Counted from the stretch's first letter, positions 39,399 through 48,564 are shown. The stretch is DNA of 64,000 bases from Burkholderia cepacia GG4 (GCF_000292915.1 NC_018514.1:620001-684000), one strand, 5' to 3'. The notes: generated by a model from the letters alone, not told the origin. Made by a program: numbers and translations.

Positions 39399-40277
39399 TT
39401 AGCATCCCGCCAACGCATTACAACTGTTGACGCAGTTCCAGAACTTGAATCCGAAGTTGCCGGTGGGCAAAGTCATTGCAGAACATTTTGCCCGGCACAA
39501 TGCCCGCCATTGTGCACAGGCGGAGGTGTTTCGGGGCTCCGGCGTCGTGTTGAGCACGCTCGCACTGGCCTCGGGACCGACGAAAATGAAGGTTGCCGAC
39601 TCTCGTTCCGTCGTATAGACGACAGCCAGATCCTCCGAGAATAGCAATGCGGCGTCAATTGTTTGCCCGACAGTCGTCCGGCAGGCCGCCGTTGCTGGTG
39701 ATGCCGTCACGCGATATGCATTTTCCTGATTGGATGATTTTATCTTTCCGGTCAGTCTGCATTTGCCAATATCGATGGACACGTCCACGAGGTTCGGGGC
39801 GATCTGGAGTTGCATCGAGGTACCGGAAACCACCGCGGACCATTTTCCGGGGCGGATGACGGCTCGTACCTTATGGCGAGGCCGGTAGGGTTTCGCGACA
39901 AAGCTCGTGGTTTCGCCGTCGATGCTTAGCATGACACCGATCGATTGGCTGCTCGTCTCCTGAATTCCGATCGTGATGTCTGACGAAATCGACGTCCACG
40001 GCACATATTCGGTACTGGTCGGGCCGTTTTGTCGATCGTAGACAACGTACCCTGAAATGTTATTCTTGTTTCCGTAGACAATTAGAAAACGGTCGTTGGA
40101 AATCTTGACGATTTTGTAGTTTGTACCGTTTTCGAAGGTTTCCCATGCCTGGCCGACAGAGGGAGGGGCTGCTCCGCCGGATGCTGTTGGTAACGAGCTG
40201 CCGAAACCGGCGCTCGAGAAGGAAATCAATGAAAGCAGCAGTGCGGCGAAATAGCCTTTAAGCGTCATGATTTTCAT
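39399..40277 (-). CDS. Exported protein with Cys-rich tail, atypical GC
   Basis: A 292-residue protein that I do not recognise. A signal peptide covers about residues 1-25 (MTLKGYFAALLLSLISFSSAG). The middle is beta-rich (YKIVKISNDRFLIVYG, VVYDRQNG, SVDIGKC-like strands). The last 45 residues contain six Cys in pairs (CAQW.ALC.AKC ... NCVNSCNALAGC), suggesting a disulfide-bonded tail. Base composition is clearly lower in GC than all neighbouring genes, pointing to horizontal transfer. The ATG at 40277 was chosen to begin the signal peptide; two further in-frame starts lie nearby. Confidence 0.75.
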   Translation of the reverse strand: MKIMTLKGYFAALLLSLISFSSAGFGSSLPTASGGAAPPSVGQAWETFENGTNYKIVKISNDRFLIVYGNKNNISGYVVYDRQNGPTSTEYVPWTSISSDITIGIQETSSQSIGVMLSIDGETTSFVAKPYRPRHKVRAVIRPGKWSAVVSGTSMQLQIAPNLVDVSIDIGKCRLTGKIKSSNQENAYRVTASPATAACRTTVGQTIDAALLFSEDLAVVYTTERESATFIFVGPEASASVLNTTPEPRNTSACAQWRALCRAKCSAMTLPTGNFGFKFWNCVNSCNALAGC

Positions 40278-40615
40278 GGCGTCCACCTGCAATGATGAGT
40301 TGAAGATCGGCATGATTTTGATTGCCGGGGTTCATTGCTGGCGGTGACACCACTGGTGGCGATCAGCTGGCTAGATTTTTTCTGATTCTGATGCAATGCA
40401 TTTGATTCGTTATGCAGATTTATATACAGAAAATCCGGACGTGCCTGCGCTTACGGAAGCTAATTGCCGTGAGGCTAATTGTCAACGGCAATATATCGAG
40501 ATAGCTGCTGATTTCAGCATATTCGAATTGCCAGCCCCCCTTTTTTGAGATGACAAACTGGCACCCGAGTAGCGTGCGCCCACGGGCTGGACGCACGCAT
40601 ATCCCGGGGCGCTCG
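40278..40615. other. Intergenic AT-rich region, 338 bp
   Basis: Noncoding DNA upstream of the atypical exported-protein gene. It includes TATATAAAT-like sequence on the minus strand near 40420-40432 that could serve as a -10 region. No gene, inverted repeat or integrase remnant is visible. The AT-rich patch runs from about 39400 to 40560. Confidence 0.5.
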
Positions 40616-40804
40616 TCAGCGCTCGTCGCTCCACAGCTTGCCGGCCGTCGCCCAGTTCTCCTTCTTCACGTCGGCGAGGATGATGTCGACCGAGCCCGGG
40701 TCGCAGCCGAGCGTCTCGCACGTGACGCGCGTGATTGCTTCGACGAATGCGCGCTTCTGCTCGACCGTGCGGCCTTCGAACAACTGGATATTGAAAGTCG
40801 GCAT
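40616..40804 (-). CDS. 4-Oxalocrotonate tautomerase family protein
   Basis: A 62-residue tautomerase. Removal of Met exposes Pro1 (PTFNIQLFEG), the catalytic base of the family, and the chain ends KLWSDER. Roles range from 2-hydroxymuconate isomerisation to detoxification. It is the last gene of a set with a class II aldolase and a urea transporter, 53 bp after the aldolase. The longer frame upstream of 40804 is shadow. Confidence 0.88.
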   Translation of the reverse strand: MPTFNIQLFEGRTVEQKRAFVEAITRVTCETLGCDPGSVDIILADVKKENWATAGKLWSDER

Positions 40805-40857
40805 GACTGGATGCTCCGATGGTTGGGGTGAAGAGGTTGGTCGGGACGCCGGCGGCG

Positions 40858-41634
40858 TCAGTCGCGATACGACGGATCGATCCGGTCGAGGCGGCGCAGC
40901 AGCGCCGGCCATTCCAGCTCGCCCTCGATCGCGCCGCCGTCGCGCAACTGCTCGGCGGTGCGGTCGGCGACGGCCGGCTCGGGCAGCACGAGCGGCCCGC
41001 CGCCTGCCTGCGCGCGCACCTGGATGTCGCAGGCCTTGATCAGCGTATCCATCAGCACATACGCCTCGGCGACGGTCCGGCCGACGGTCAGCGTACCGTG
41101 GTTGCGCAGCAGCATCGCGGATTTTGCGCCGAGGCTGGCGGTCAGCCGCGCGCCTTCGGCCGGCGAGAACGCGAGCGCTTCGTAGTCGTGATACGCGAGG
41201 TCGCCGTGAAACCGCAGTGCGTGCTGCGACGCGGGCAGCAGCCCGTCGCGCTGGATCGACACGGCGATGCCGGCCGTATTGTGCAGATGCATCACGCAGA
41301 CGGCGTCGGCACGGGCGGCATGCACGGCCGCGTGCAGCGCGAAGCCCGTCACGTTGACCGCGTGCTCGCTGTCGCCGATCCGGTTGCCGGCCAGGTCGAT
41401 CTTCACGAGGTTCGACGCGCGGACCTCGTCGAACGTCAGGCCGAACGGGTTGATCAGGAAGTGGCCGGGCTCGCCGGGCACGGTCGCGGACAGATGCGTG
41501 TAGATCAGATCGTCCCAGCCGTTCAGCGCGACGAGGCGATAGGCGGCGGCCAGATCGACGCGCAGCCGTCGTTCGGCGTCCGAGATCGGGCCGCCGGGCT
41601 TCACGGTGTCAGGACGGTGTGCGAATGACGACAT
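40858..41634 (-). CDS. Class II aldolase/adducin family protein
   Basis: A 258-residue protein with the class II aldolase fold. The Zn-binding His are in CVMHLHNTAG (about residue 110) and LRNHGTLTVG (about 180), and NGWDDLIYTHLSATVPG is the family opening. The FuliSxxLaxxDxFliTP-like Asn/Gly block reads INPFGLTFDEV. The substrate is unknown; adducin-like decarboxylases also fall here. Its start overlaps the end of the urea transporter gene by 26 bp. Confidence 0.88.
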   Translation of the reverse strand: MSSFAHRPDTVKPGGPISDAERRLRVDLAAAYRLVALNGWDDLIYTHLSATVPGEPGHFLINPFGLTFDEVRASNLVKIDLAGNRIGDSEHAVNVTGFALHAAVHAARADAVCVMHLHNTAGIAVSIQRDGLLPASQHALRFHGDLAYHDYEALAFSPAEGARLTASLGAKSAMLLRNHGTLTVGRTVAEAYVLMDTLIKACDIQVRAQAGGGPLVLPEPAVADRTAEQLRDGGAIEGELEWPALLRRLDRIDPSYRD

Positions 41635-42502
41635 CGGGTTCTCCGAGGGTAAGGCGGCGCGCGACGGCCACCGTGATCCACGACGCGAGCGCGAACGGGG
41701 CCGTGAGCGCGGGGACACCCGCGTGCATCGCGAGCCACTGGATCAGCGCGGCCAGCGCGGCGGCCGCGAGCGCCGCGCGTGCGCCGCGCGGCATCAGCGC
41801 GAGTGCGGCGAGCGCGCCGTTGAAGCCTAGCAGGCCGTCGGCGAACACTGCGCCGCTCGCGCCGAGCGCGACCAGCAACACGGTCGACACGATCGCGCCG
41901 CCGAGTGCGAACGCGGTTGCCCGGCGGGATGCAGCCGCGATGCCGGCGACGATCAGCGCGCCGGCCCACGCGCCTTGCGCGAAGGTGGTCTGCGCAACGC
42001 CCGAGAGCAGTGCGGGGGCGAACGATTCGAGCGTGGGTGTTGCCCCGCTGGTGCTGCCGCTCGCATGTTGCACCGCGACAAACGGCAGCCACAGCGCGGT
42101 GGCCGCCAGGCATGGGCTCGAATACGGGCACTGGCGCCATTTCGCGAGCGGGGTGCGCATCGCACGCTGCACGAGCGCGGCGCCGATTGCGGCGAGCGGC
42201 ACCAGCGCAAGTGCCGCGAGCGGCGTGGGGGAAAAGATCACGGCCACCAGCGCGGCGAGCGCGCCGTTGAAGCCGTGCAAACCCTGTTCGACGTCGCGGC
42301 GCGCCGCGCCGGTCAGCACCGCGGTCAGGTTGGCGGCGGCCGCGCCGACCAGCGCCGCGCACGCGAGCCGCAGGTCGGTCAGCGCGAGTGCGGCAACCAG
42401 CGTCGCGCCGGTGAACGCGTTCGCCTGCAGCACGATCTGTCCGATGCTGCGCAGCAGGATGCGCAGGTCGATCGACGGCGAAGCGGGGCGGGCGGTAGGC
42501 AT
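41609..42502 (-). CDS. Urea transporter (UT family)
   Basis: Channel-like urea permease of 297 residues with about ten hydrophobic helices arranged as two homologous halves. Each half has the Leu-Gly-Phe-Asn-Gly-Ala-Leu-Ala-Ala-Leu signature (GLHGFNGALAALV near residue 73, GLLGFNGALAALA near 224). SSPCLAATALWLPF and LTAPFALASW are the matching pore segments. No urease gene is in the window. It leads the operon with the aldolase and tautomerase genes. Confidence 0.9.
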   Translation of the reverse strand: MPTARPASPSIDLRILLRSIGQIVLQANAFTGATLVAALALTDLRLACAALVGAAAANLTAVLTGAARRDVEQGLHGFNGALAALVAVIFSPTPLAALALVPLAAIGAALVQRAMRTPLAKWRQCPYSSPCLAATALWLPFVAVQHASGSTSGATPTLESFAPALLSGVAQTTFAQGAWAGALIVAGIAAASRRATAFALGGAIVSTVLLVALGASGAVFADGLLGFNGALAALALMPRGARAALAAAALAALIQWLAMHAGVPALTAPFALASWITVAVARRLTLGEPDVVIRTPS

Positions 42503-42745
42503 GGCGGCGGCGGAGCAGGACGAGCCGCGAGCATAGGACACAATCTCATGCACCGGAATAGGGAATCCTGGATAGTCAGAATTTGAGGTCGGTGCCCCGA
42601 AGTGGGGCGCAGAGAGGCGGTCCGGAATTTGTTTGCCGGGGGTGATGGTGCCTTCGACGGATTTCCCGGTGTTGGTATCGGAATTTTGATCGCCAGTGGA
42701 TTTTTCGTGCGTATGCTGACGCGTTGGCGTTTCCGGGGAGGAACA

Positions 42746-43300
42746 ATGCACGAACTGCGCTGGGCGTCGCTCGAAGGCGACGGAATCGAGCATCTGACGT
42801 TCGACCGGAGTGACGCCGGTATCATCGTCGAAAGTGCCGTGGTCGGCCAGCGGTACGGCCGTGCTTACGGGCTTGCGTACCGGGTCGAGTGCGATCCGCA
42901 GTGGCGGGTCAGGTATGCGGTGCTCAGGGTGATGGGCGGCGGCACGCTGGAACTGCGCGGCGACGGGGCCGGGCACTGGCGCGACGGTTCAGGCCGTGCG
43001 CTGCGGGAACTGGATGGCTGCGTCGACATCGACATCGCGGCGACGCCGTTCACGAATTCGCTGCCGATCGGCCGCCTGGGGCTCGCGCGTGGCGAGCGTC
43101 GGCCGATCGACGTCGCATACATCTCGACGCCGGACCTGACCGTCACGCCGGTCAAGCAGGCCTACGCGTGCATCGAGCCCGGCCGGCGCTACCGCTACGA
43201 AGGCATCTTCCGGAATTTCATGGCGGAGATGGACATCGACACCGACGGGCTCGTGATCGACTACGAAACGCTGTTCAGACGCCTGCCGACGTTGCGCTGA
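42746..43300 (+). CDS. Putative glycolipid-binding domain protein
   Basis: A 184-residue cytoplasmic protein resembling the putative glycolipid-binding family (COG3554 type): ELRWASLEGDGIEHL at the start, GLAYRVECDPQWRVR near residue 43, FTNSLPIGRL near 102 and an RYEGIFRNF-like end. A GGGGAGG site lies 6 bp before ATG 42746. Function is not established. Its last 40 bp overlap, on the other strand, the end of the alpha/beta hydrolase gene. Confidence 0.8.
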   Translation: MHELRWASLEGDGIEHLTFDRSDAGIIVESAVVGQRYGRAYGLAYRVECDPQWRVRYAVLRVMGGGTLELRGDGAGHWRDGSGRALRELDGCVDIDIAATPFTNSLPIGRLGLARGERRPIDVAYISTPDLTVTPVKQAYACIEPGRRYRYEGIFRNFMAEMDIDTDGLVIDYETLFRRLPTLR

Positions 43301-44184
43301 ACCGCGGCTCGCGCTGCCGCTGGCGCTGCCGCAACCGCCGGCCTTTCATGCGCCGCCGCAAACCGGTCGATCCGCGCCGCAATCAACTCCGGATTGCGCA
43401 CCACGACCCAGTGCGCGCCGTCGATTTCCTCGCGCACGTGCTCGCCGAGCCAGCGGTCGAGATCGACCGACATCTCGGGCGTCACGTAGCGGTCGCGCAC
43501 CGGCACGAGGATTTGCACCGGCGCCTGCGCATACCGCTCGCGCGGCTTTCTCGCCCGCGCCAGGAAATTCGCGCGGTAGAGCTGCAACCCGTTCAGCGCG
43601 TTCTTCAACTGCGCGGGATCGCGCTCCGGCCGCACGCGCTCGGTCAACTGCAGCCAGCGCGGCCACAGCGCAGCGCCGCCGAGCCGCCAGACCAGCGACG
43701 GCACGACCGGCAGGTGGAAGAACGCGATATACCACGACTTCAGGCTTTGCTTGAGCCGCATCTTCGCGCGGAACACGTGGTCGAGGCACGGGCCGGAGAT
43801 CGACGTATACGACGCGATCCGGCCGCGGAACGCAGGATCGGTCACGGCCTCCCAGCACTGGATCGACCCCCAGTCGTGGCCGACGAGATGGAACGGCCGG
43901 TTGCCGCAGGTCGCGTCGGCGACGGCCTTCAGGTCGTCGGCGAGCCGCGCGAGCGCGTAGTCCGCGAGGCGGCGCGGCGCATCGGACGCGCCGGCGCCGC
44001 GCACGTCGTAGGCGATCACGCGGTAGCGCTTCGCGAGCCGCGCGCGGATCGGCGCCCACACGGCCGCCGAATCGGGATAGCCGTGCACGAGGATCAGCGG
44101 CGGCGCGCGACGTGGGCCGCTGACATAGACGGCGAGTTTCACGTCGCCAGAGCGGACGGTCAGCATCTCGTGGGCGCGCGCCAT
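43261..44184 (-). CDS. Alpha/beta hydrolase, epoxide-hydrolase-like
   Basis: A 307-residue hydrolase. The nucleophile elbow is GHDWG (Asp nucleophile, near residue 107), HGYPDS near 39 is the oxyanion HGxP motif, and a late His lies in DGAHWVV. Asp at the elbow is typical of epoxide hydrolases and dehalogenases. It is the last gene of the monooxygenase operon, starting 4 bp after its neighbour. The final 40 bp are antisense to the glycolipid-binding gene. Confidence 0.87.
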   Translation of the reverse strand: MARAHEMLTVRSGDVKLAVYVSGPRRAPPLILVHGYPDSAAVWAPIRARLAKRYRVIAYDVRGAGASDAPRRLADYALARLADDLKAVADATCGNRPFHLVGHDWGSIQCWEAVTDPAFRGRIASYTSISGPCLDHVFRAKMRLKQSLKSWYIAFFHLPVVPSLVWRLGGAALWPRWLQLTERVRPERDPAQLKNALNGLQLYRANFLARARKPRERYAQAPVQILVPVRDRYVTPEMSVDLDRWLGEHVREEIDGAHWVVVRNPELIAARIDRFAAAHERPAVAAAPAAARAAVQRNVGRRLNSVS

Positions 44185-44188
44185 GACG

Positions 44189-45094
44189 TCATGCCTGCGC
44201 AACCGGATGCAGCGGCACGCGGCGCGGGGCGGCCTGCGCCGCATGGCGCGCGTTGGTCGCGTCGATGTTCGCGAGCAACGTGTCGAGCCCCTGCAGGTAC
44301 TGGTGGTTGTCGTGGTCCCACGGGTGGAAGCCCGGGCGGAAGTAGTCGAGCCATTCGCGCGCGATGCTCGGAAACACGCCGTGCTTCGGGCCGTACAGGT
44401 ACTTCACGAGGCGCCACATGCCGCCGAACTTGCCGTGCTCGCGACGGTGCGCGCGCATCAGGCGCACGTGGAAGTCGAACACGATCGTCCAGAAGAACAC
44501 GGTGGTCGTCAGCATCGTGCCCGTGCGCAGCAGGTAGCTGCCGAGGCCCGGCTTCATCACGGTGGTCCACACGTCGTAGGACACCGCCTTGTGCTCGGTT
44601 TCCTCCATCGCGTGCCACATCCACATCTGCTGGTAGCCTTCGACCGAGCCGTCGATCCGGTGCTCGTGGCCCGACAGCAGCTGGTTCGCGAGAATCGCCG
44701 TGTAGTGCTCGAGCGCGATCGTGATCGCGAGCTGCATCGAATGCGGCAGCGCCTTCTTGAACCAGCCGAGGATCGTCCACAGGCGCTTGTCGAGCTTGTG
44801 TGCGGGCAGGCCCGACGATTGCAGCAAGTCGTTGTACTCGATGTGCTCGCGCGTATGCATCGCTTCCTGACCGATGAAGCCGAGCACCTGCTTCTTCAGC
44901 TCCGGATCCTCGATGCGGTCGCGGTAGTTGCGCACCGAATCCATGAAGAAGCGCTCGCCGGCCGGGAACAGCAACGACAGCGCGTTCATGAAGTGCGTGA
45001 CCGGCACGCCCTGCACGTGCCAGTCCTTCGCGTGTTCGGGCGGTAGCGCGAAACGGATGTCGCGTCGTACCGGCATCATGTTCGGGGTCGTCAT
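44189..45094 (-). CDS. Metal-dependent hydrolase, PF10118-type
   Basis: A 301-residue protein of the COG3687 group, a ferritin-like helical bundle. Metal ligands are seen in GQEAMHTREH near residue 78 and MEETEHKAVSYD near 170, the E-x2-H pairs of a di-iron site. Family members accompany fatty-acid or sterol monooxygenases; the reaction is unsettled. Its start overlaps the upstream SDR gene by 4 bp, so the two are coupled. Confidence 0.85.
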   Translation of the reverse strand: MTTPNMMPVRRDIRFALPPEHAKDWHVQGVPVTHFMNALSLLFPAGERFFMDSVRNYRDRIEDPELKKQVLGFIGQEAMHTREHIEYNDLLQSSGLPAHKLDKRLWTILGWFKKALPHSMQLAITIALEHYTAILANQLLSGHEHRIDGSVEGYQQMWMWHAMEETEHKAVSYDVWTTVMKPGLGSYLLRTGTMLTTTVFFWTIVFDFHVRLMRAHRREHGKFGGMWRLVKYLYGPKHGVFPSIAREWLDYFRPGFHPWDHDNHQYLQGLDTLLANIDATNARHAAQAAPRRVPLHPVAQA

Positions 45095-46029
45095 GATTGT
45101 TCTCCTCCCTGATTGCCTGCGTTGTTGTAGGTGGCGTGCAGCGGTGCGGCCGTCGGTGCGCCGTGCCGGGCGGCTGCGCGGCGGGCCTTCGCGGCCTCGC
45201 GGCGCGTCGCGAGCACGACGAGCGCCTGGTACGCGGACGGCAGCACGCGCGCCATCCAGTCGCCGGCCTTTGCGTCGCGGCCGATCAGCACGCGGCGCTT
45301 GTTCTTGCGCACGCCCGAGAGGATCGTGCGCGCGGCATCGTCGGCGGTCGTGATGAAGAACTTCTCGAACGTGTCGCGGCCTTGCTGCTCGCTCGCGACC
45401 ATGAAGCCGACCATGTTCTTCGACACGCGGCTGGCCTGCGCGATGTTCGTGCGGATGCCGCCCGGATGCACGCAGGTCGCCGATACGCCGCACTTCATCA
45501 TGTCGAGTTCCTGGCGCAGCGATTCGGTGAAGCCGCGCACCGCGAACTTGGTCGCGTTGTAGCCGCTCATGCCCGGTTGCGCGAAGATCCCGAACAGGCT
45601 CGACGTGTTGATCACGTGGCCGTCGCCCGATGCCTTCAGGTGCGGCAGGAACGCCTTCGTGCCGTGCACGACGCCCCAGAAATTGATGTTCACGATCCAC
45701 TCGAGATCACTGTATTCCATCCCTTCGATCGTGCTCGACAGTGCGACGCCTGCGTTGTTGAAGATCAGGTTGACCTTGCCGTGTTCCTTCGCGGTGTCGT
45801 CGGCCCACGCGAACATCGCGTCGCGGTCGCCGACGTCCAGCACGCGCGTCGATACGCGCACGTTCGGTGCGATCGCGCGGACGATCCGCTCGGTTTCGGC
45901 GAGGCCGACGCCGTTCTTGTCGGCGAGCGACACGTGGCAGCCGGCCTGCGCGAGCTGGATCGCGAGCGAGCGGCCCATGCCCGAGCCGGCACCCGTGATC
46001 GCGGCGACCTTGTTGGCGAAATCTCTCAT
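45091..46029 (-). CDS. Short-chain dehydrogenase/reductase
   Basis: A 312-residue SDR of the SadH-like group: TGAGSGMG near residue 12, NNAG near 91, S in NTSSLFG near 144 and YNATK near 158 (Y-x3-K intact). The long Ala/Arg-rich C-terminus is common in this subgroup. It is the second gene of the monooxygenase operon and probably oxidises or reduces the alcohol/ketone partner of the monooxygenase reaction. Confidence 0.9.
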   Translation of the reverse strand: MRDFANKVAAITGAGSGMGRSLAIQLAQAGCHVSLADKNGVGLAETERIVRAIAPNVRVSTRVLDVGDRDAMFAWADDTAKEHGKVNLIFNNAGVALSSTIEGMEYSDLEWIVNINFWGVVHGTKAFLPHLKASGDGHVINTSSLFGIFAQPGMSGYNATKFAVRGFTESLRQELDMMKCGVSATCVHPGGIRTNIAQASRVSKNMVGFMVASEQQGRDTFEKFFITTADDAARTILSGVRKNKRRVLIGRDAKAGDWMARVLPSAYQALVVLATRREAAKARRAAARHGAPTAAPLHATYNNAGNQGGEQS

Positions 46030-46050
46030 GTCGGTTGCTCCTTGTCTGGC

Positions 46051-47646
46051 TCAGGCCGCTTCGGCGGAGGCGGAGGTGGAGGTGGAAGCGGCAGCGGCCG
46101 GCGCGGCGACGGGCCGCGCGGTGTTGTCGTGTTGCGGCGCGCGATATGCGTGGTAATCGGCGATCGAGAAGCGGGCGGTAGCCTGGCGGAAGCGCCAGGT
46201 GAAGCCCGGCCACAGCGTCGTGTTCTTGCCGGTGCGCGGATCGAGGTACCAGCTCTTGCAGCCGCCAGTCGACCAGATCGCCTTCTTGAGCTTGCCCTGC
46301 AGGTCGCTGTTGAACTGCGCCTCGACGAGCGGGCGTACCTCGATCGCGTCCGCGCGCTCGCGGTGCATCGCCTGCAGCGCGCCGAGGATGTATTCGATCT
46401 GCGACTCGATCATGAACACCATCGAGTTGTGGCCGAGGCCGGTGTTCGGGCCGACGATCATGAAGAAGTTCGGGTAGCCAGGCAGCGTCGTGCCGAGATA
46501 CGCGTGCGCGCCGTCGCGCCAGGCGTCGACGATGTCGAGCCCGCCGCGGCCGATGATTGCGCCGCGCGGATACGGATCGGCGACCTGGAAGCCCGTGCCG
46601 TAGATCAGGCAGTCGACTTCATGGCGCTTGCCGTCGGTCGTCACGACCGCGTCGGCTTCGATGTGGTCGATGCCGGTCGTGATCACGTCGACGTTCTTGC
46701 GCGACAGCGCCGGGTAGTAGTCGTTCGAGATCAGCACGCGCTTGCAGCCGAGCGTGTAGTTCGGCGTGACCGCACGGCGCAGCTCCGGATCGGGAATCTG
46801 CTTGCGGATATGGCGCAGCGCGAGCTTCTGCACGTTCTTCATCAGCGACGGATGGATCGCGAAGCCGAGCACGCGCGATTCGAGCATCCAGTAGATGCTG
46901 CTGCGCACGGCCTTCTGTGTGAACGGTAGCGCGCGGAACAGCCATTTCTCGAGCCCGGTCAGGTTGCGGTCGGGCTTCGGCATGATCCACGGCGGCGTGC
47001 GCTGGAACAGCGCGAGTTCCTTCACGCGCGGTGCGATCTGCGGCACGAACTGGATCGCGCTCGCGCCGGTGCCGATCACCGCGACGCGCTTGCCTTCGAG
47101 CGCGTAGTCGTGATCCCACTGCTGCGAATGGAACGCGCGGCCCTGGAAATTCTCGACGCCGGGAATCGCCGGCAGCGCGGCGCGCGACAGGCCGCCCATC
47201 CCCGACACCAGCACGCGCGCCGACAGCCGCTTGCCGTTCGCGAACGTGAGGCGCCAGCGCTGCGCGGCTTCGTCGTATTCGGCGCGCTGCAGCTCGTGGT
47301 TCAGGCGCAGGTGCGGGCCGACGCCGAAGCGCTGCACGCAGTCTTCCAGGTACGCGCGGATCTCCGGCTGCGGCGCGAACATGCGCGTCCAGCGCGGGTT
47401 CGGCGCGAACGAGAACGAATAGACGTGCGATTGCACGTCGCATGCACACCCGGGGTAATGATTGTCGCGCCACGTGCCGCCGACCGACGCAGCCTTCTCG
47501 AGGACGACGAAGTCGGTCACGCCTGTCTGCCGCAGGCGGATCGCCATCCCGAGACCGGCGAAGCCGGTGCCGATGATGGCGATGTCGGTGGTTTCGTCCG
47601 GGCCGTCATGGCCGGGCGGGCCGAAAGGCAACGTGCGAGCATTCAT
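46051..47646 (-). CDS. Flavin monooxygenase, Baeyer-Villiger type
   Basis: A 531-residue FAD/NADPH monooxygenase. It has IIGTGFAGLG near residue 26 for FAD, the BVMO fingerprint FQGRAFHSQQWDHD near 160, and VAVIGTGASAIQ near 180 for NADPH. It inserts oxygen next to a ketone to give an ester, or acts as an N/S-oxidising relative. The start at 47646 has a GGAG site; an upstream ATG at 47670 is also possible. First gene of a four-gene operon resembling the mycobacterial mymA set in gene types. Confidence 0.9.
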   Translation of the reverse strand: MNARTLPFGPPGHDGPDETTDIAIIGTGFAGLGMAIRLRQTGVTDFVVLEKAASVGGTWRDNHYPGCACDVQSHVYSFSFAPNPRWTRMFAPQPEIRAYLEDCVQRFGVGPHLRLNHELQRAEYDEAAQRWRLTFANGKRLSARVLVSGMGGLSRAALPAIPGVENFQGRAFHSQQWDHDYALEGKRVAVIGTGASAIQFVPQIAPRVKELALFQRTPPWIMPKPDRNLTGLEKWLFRALPFTQKAVRSSIYWMLESRVLGFAIHPSLMKNVQKLALRHIRKQIPDPELRRAVTPNYTLGCKRVLISNDYYPALSRKNVDVITTGIDHIEADAVVTTDGKRHEVDCLIYGTGFQVADPYPRGAIIGRGGLDIVDAWRDGAHAYLGTTLPGYPNFFMIVGPNTGLGHNSMVFMIESQIEYILGALQAMHRERADAIEVRPLVEAQFNSDLQGKLKKAIWSTGGCKSWYLDPRTGKNTTLWPGFTWRFRQATARFSIADYHAYRAPQHDNTARPVAAPAAAASTSTSASAEAA

Positions 47647-47678
47647 CCGGGTGTCTCCGATTTGGCTCATTTTGGAAT

Positions 47679-47698
47679 GTTACATTGTTTGATGTAAC
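47679..47698. promoter_or_regulatory. TetR-like operator at the monooxygenase promoter
   Basis: GTTACAT-TGTTTG-ATGTAAC, a 7-6-7 inverted repeat. It lies just below a possible minus-strand promoter (TTGCGG, 17-bp spacer, TATCGT) and 33 bp before the start codon at 47646. No TetR gene is adjacent, so the regulator is encoded elsewhere. Confidence 0.65.
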
Positions 47699-47892
47699 GA
47701 TAGTGGGTGAACCCGGAAACCGCAAGAGGCTAGAAGCGGCGCTCTAAGGGCCGGAAGCCAGACGGGAAAAGGCTGAGCGGGGTTTGGAACGGTGCGGTTT
47801 CCGCATGGCGGAAGGGGCGGAAACGGCCGTCGGCAGGGCGTAAGAGGAAGGCGATCAGGCCGCCGACGCGCAGCGGCCTGTTTGAAACACAA

Positions 47893-48564
47893 TCAGGGAC
47901 GCATCGGGCGGGTGGCCGTCTCATGGAAAACCCCGGCCACGATCGTGACCTGTGCGAGCGCGTAGAGGCCCCAGATCAGGTAGTCGATGCCCGGAAAGCC
48001 GCCGAGGAAGCGCCCGACACCGATCAGCGTGTCGGAGCCGACGAAGATCAGGCTGCCCACGGCGACCAGCGGGCCGTGCGTGCGGGCCGCGAGCGCGAAG
48101 CTCGCCATCGCGCACAGCACGAGCATGTAGACGGCGACCGGCGCGAGCAGCTCGCCGAGGTGCGGAAGGAACGCCGCGTAGAACGCCGGAGCGGCGATCC
48201 ACAGTCCGATCAGCGCGGCGATGCGCCAGCCGTGCGGCCGCGCGCGCCAGCGAAAGAAGATCGCGCAGTAGCACAGGTGCGTGAGCAGGAATGCGCCGAG
48301 ACCGAGGACGAACGACAGCGGCCAGTCGGGCAGCGCGAGCAGCACGTCGCCGAGCACGGCCGTGGCAAGCGCTGCGCACAGCCACGCGCGTTCGCGCGGC
48401 GCGGCGCAGGTGCTGCCGGCCGCGAGCAGCAGGATGCCCATCGCGGCTTTCGCGACGGCCTGGCCGGGATAGGGCGCGGCGGCGAGCGACAGCCCGTACA
48501 GCAGCGCGGCGGCGACGGCGAGCGGCCAGAGCCGGCGATAGGTGGCGGGAAGCGTGGCGATCAA
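47893..48564 (-). CDS. YhhN/TMEM86 family protein, lysoplasmalogenase-like
   Basis: Integral membrane protein of 223 residues with about eight helices. Conserved acidic motifs are GDVLLALP near residue 73 and FVGSDTLIGVGRF near 178, which in the TMEM86 family form the active site for vinyl-ether lysolipid cleavage; bacterial roles vary. The start was set at TTG 48564, behind CCGGAGA, because it fits the family length. In-frame ATGs further up would add Pro/Arg-rich sequence. Confidence 0.75.
   Translation of the reverse strand: MIATLPATYRRLWPLAVAAALLYGLSLAAAPYPGQAVAKAAMGILLLAAGSTCAAPRERAWLCAALATAVLGDVLLALPDWPLSFVLGLGAFLLTHLCYCAIFFRWRARPHGWRIAALIGLWIAAPAFYAAFLPHLGELLAPVAVYMLVLCAMASFALAARTHGPLVAVGSLIFVGSDTLIGVGRFLGGFPGIDYLIWGLYALAQVTIVAGVFHETATRPMRP

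Noticed and set aside
39165..40560. Insertion sequence or integrative element
   Set aside because: Lower GC suggests acquisition, but no transposase, integrase, inverted terminal repeats or target duplication could be seen.
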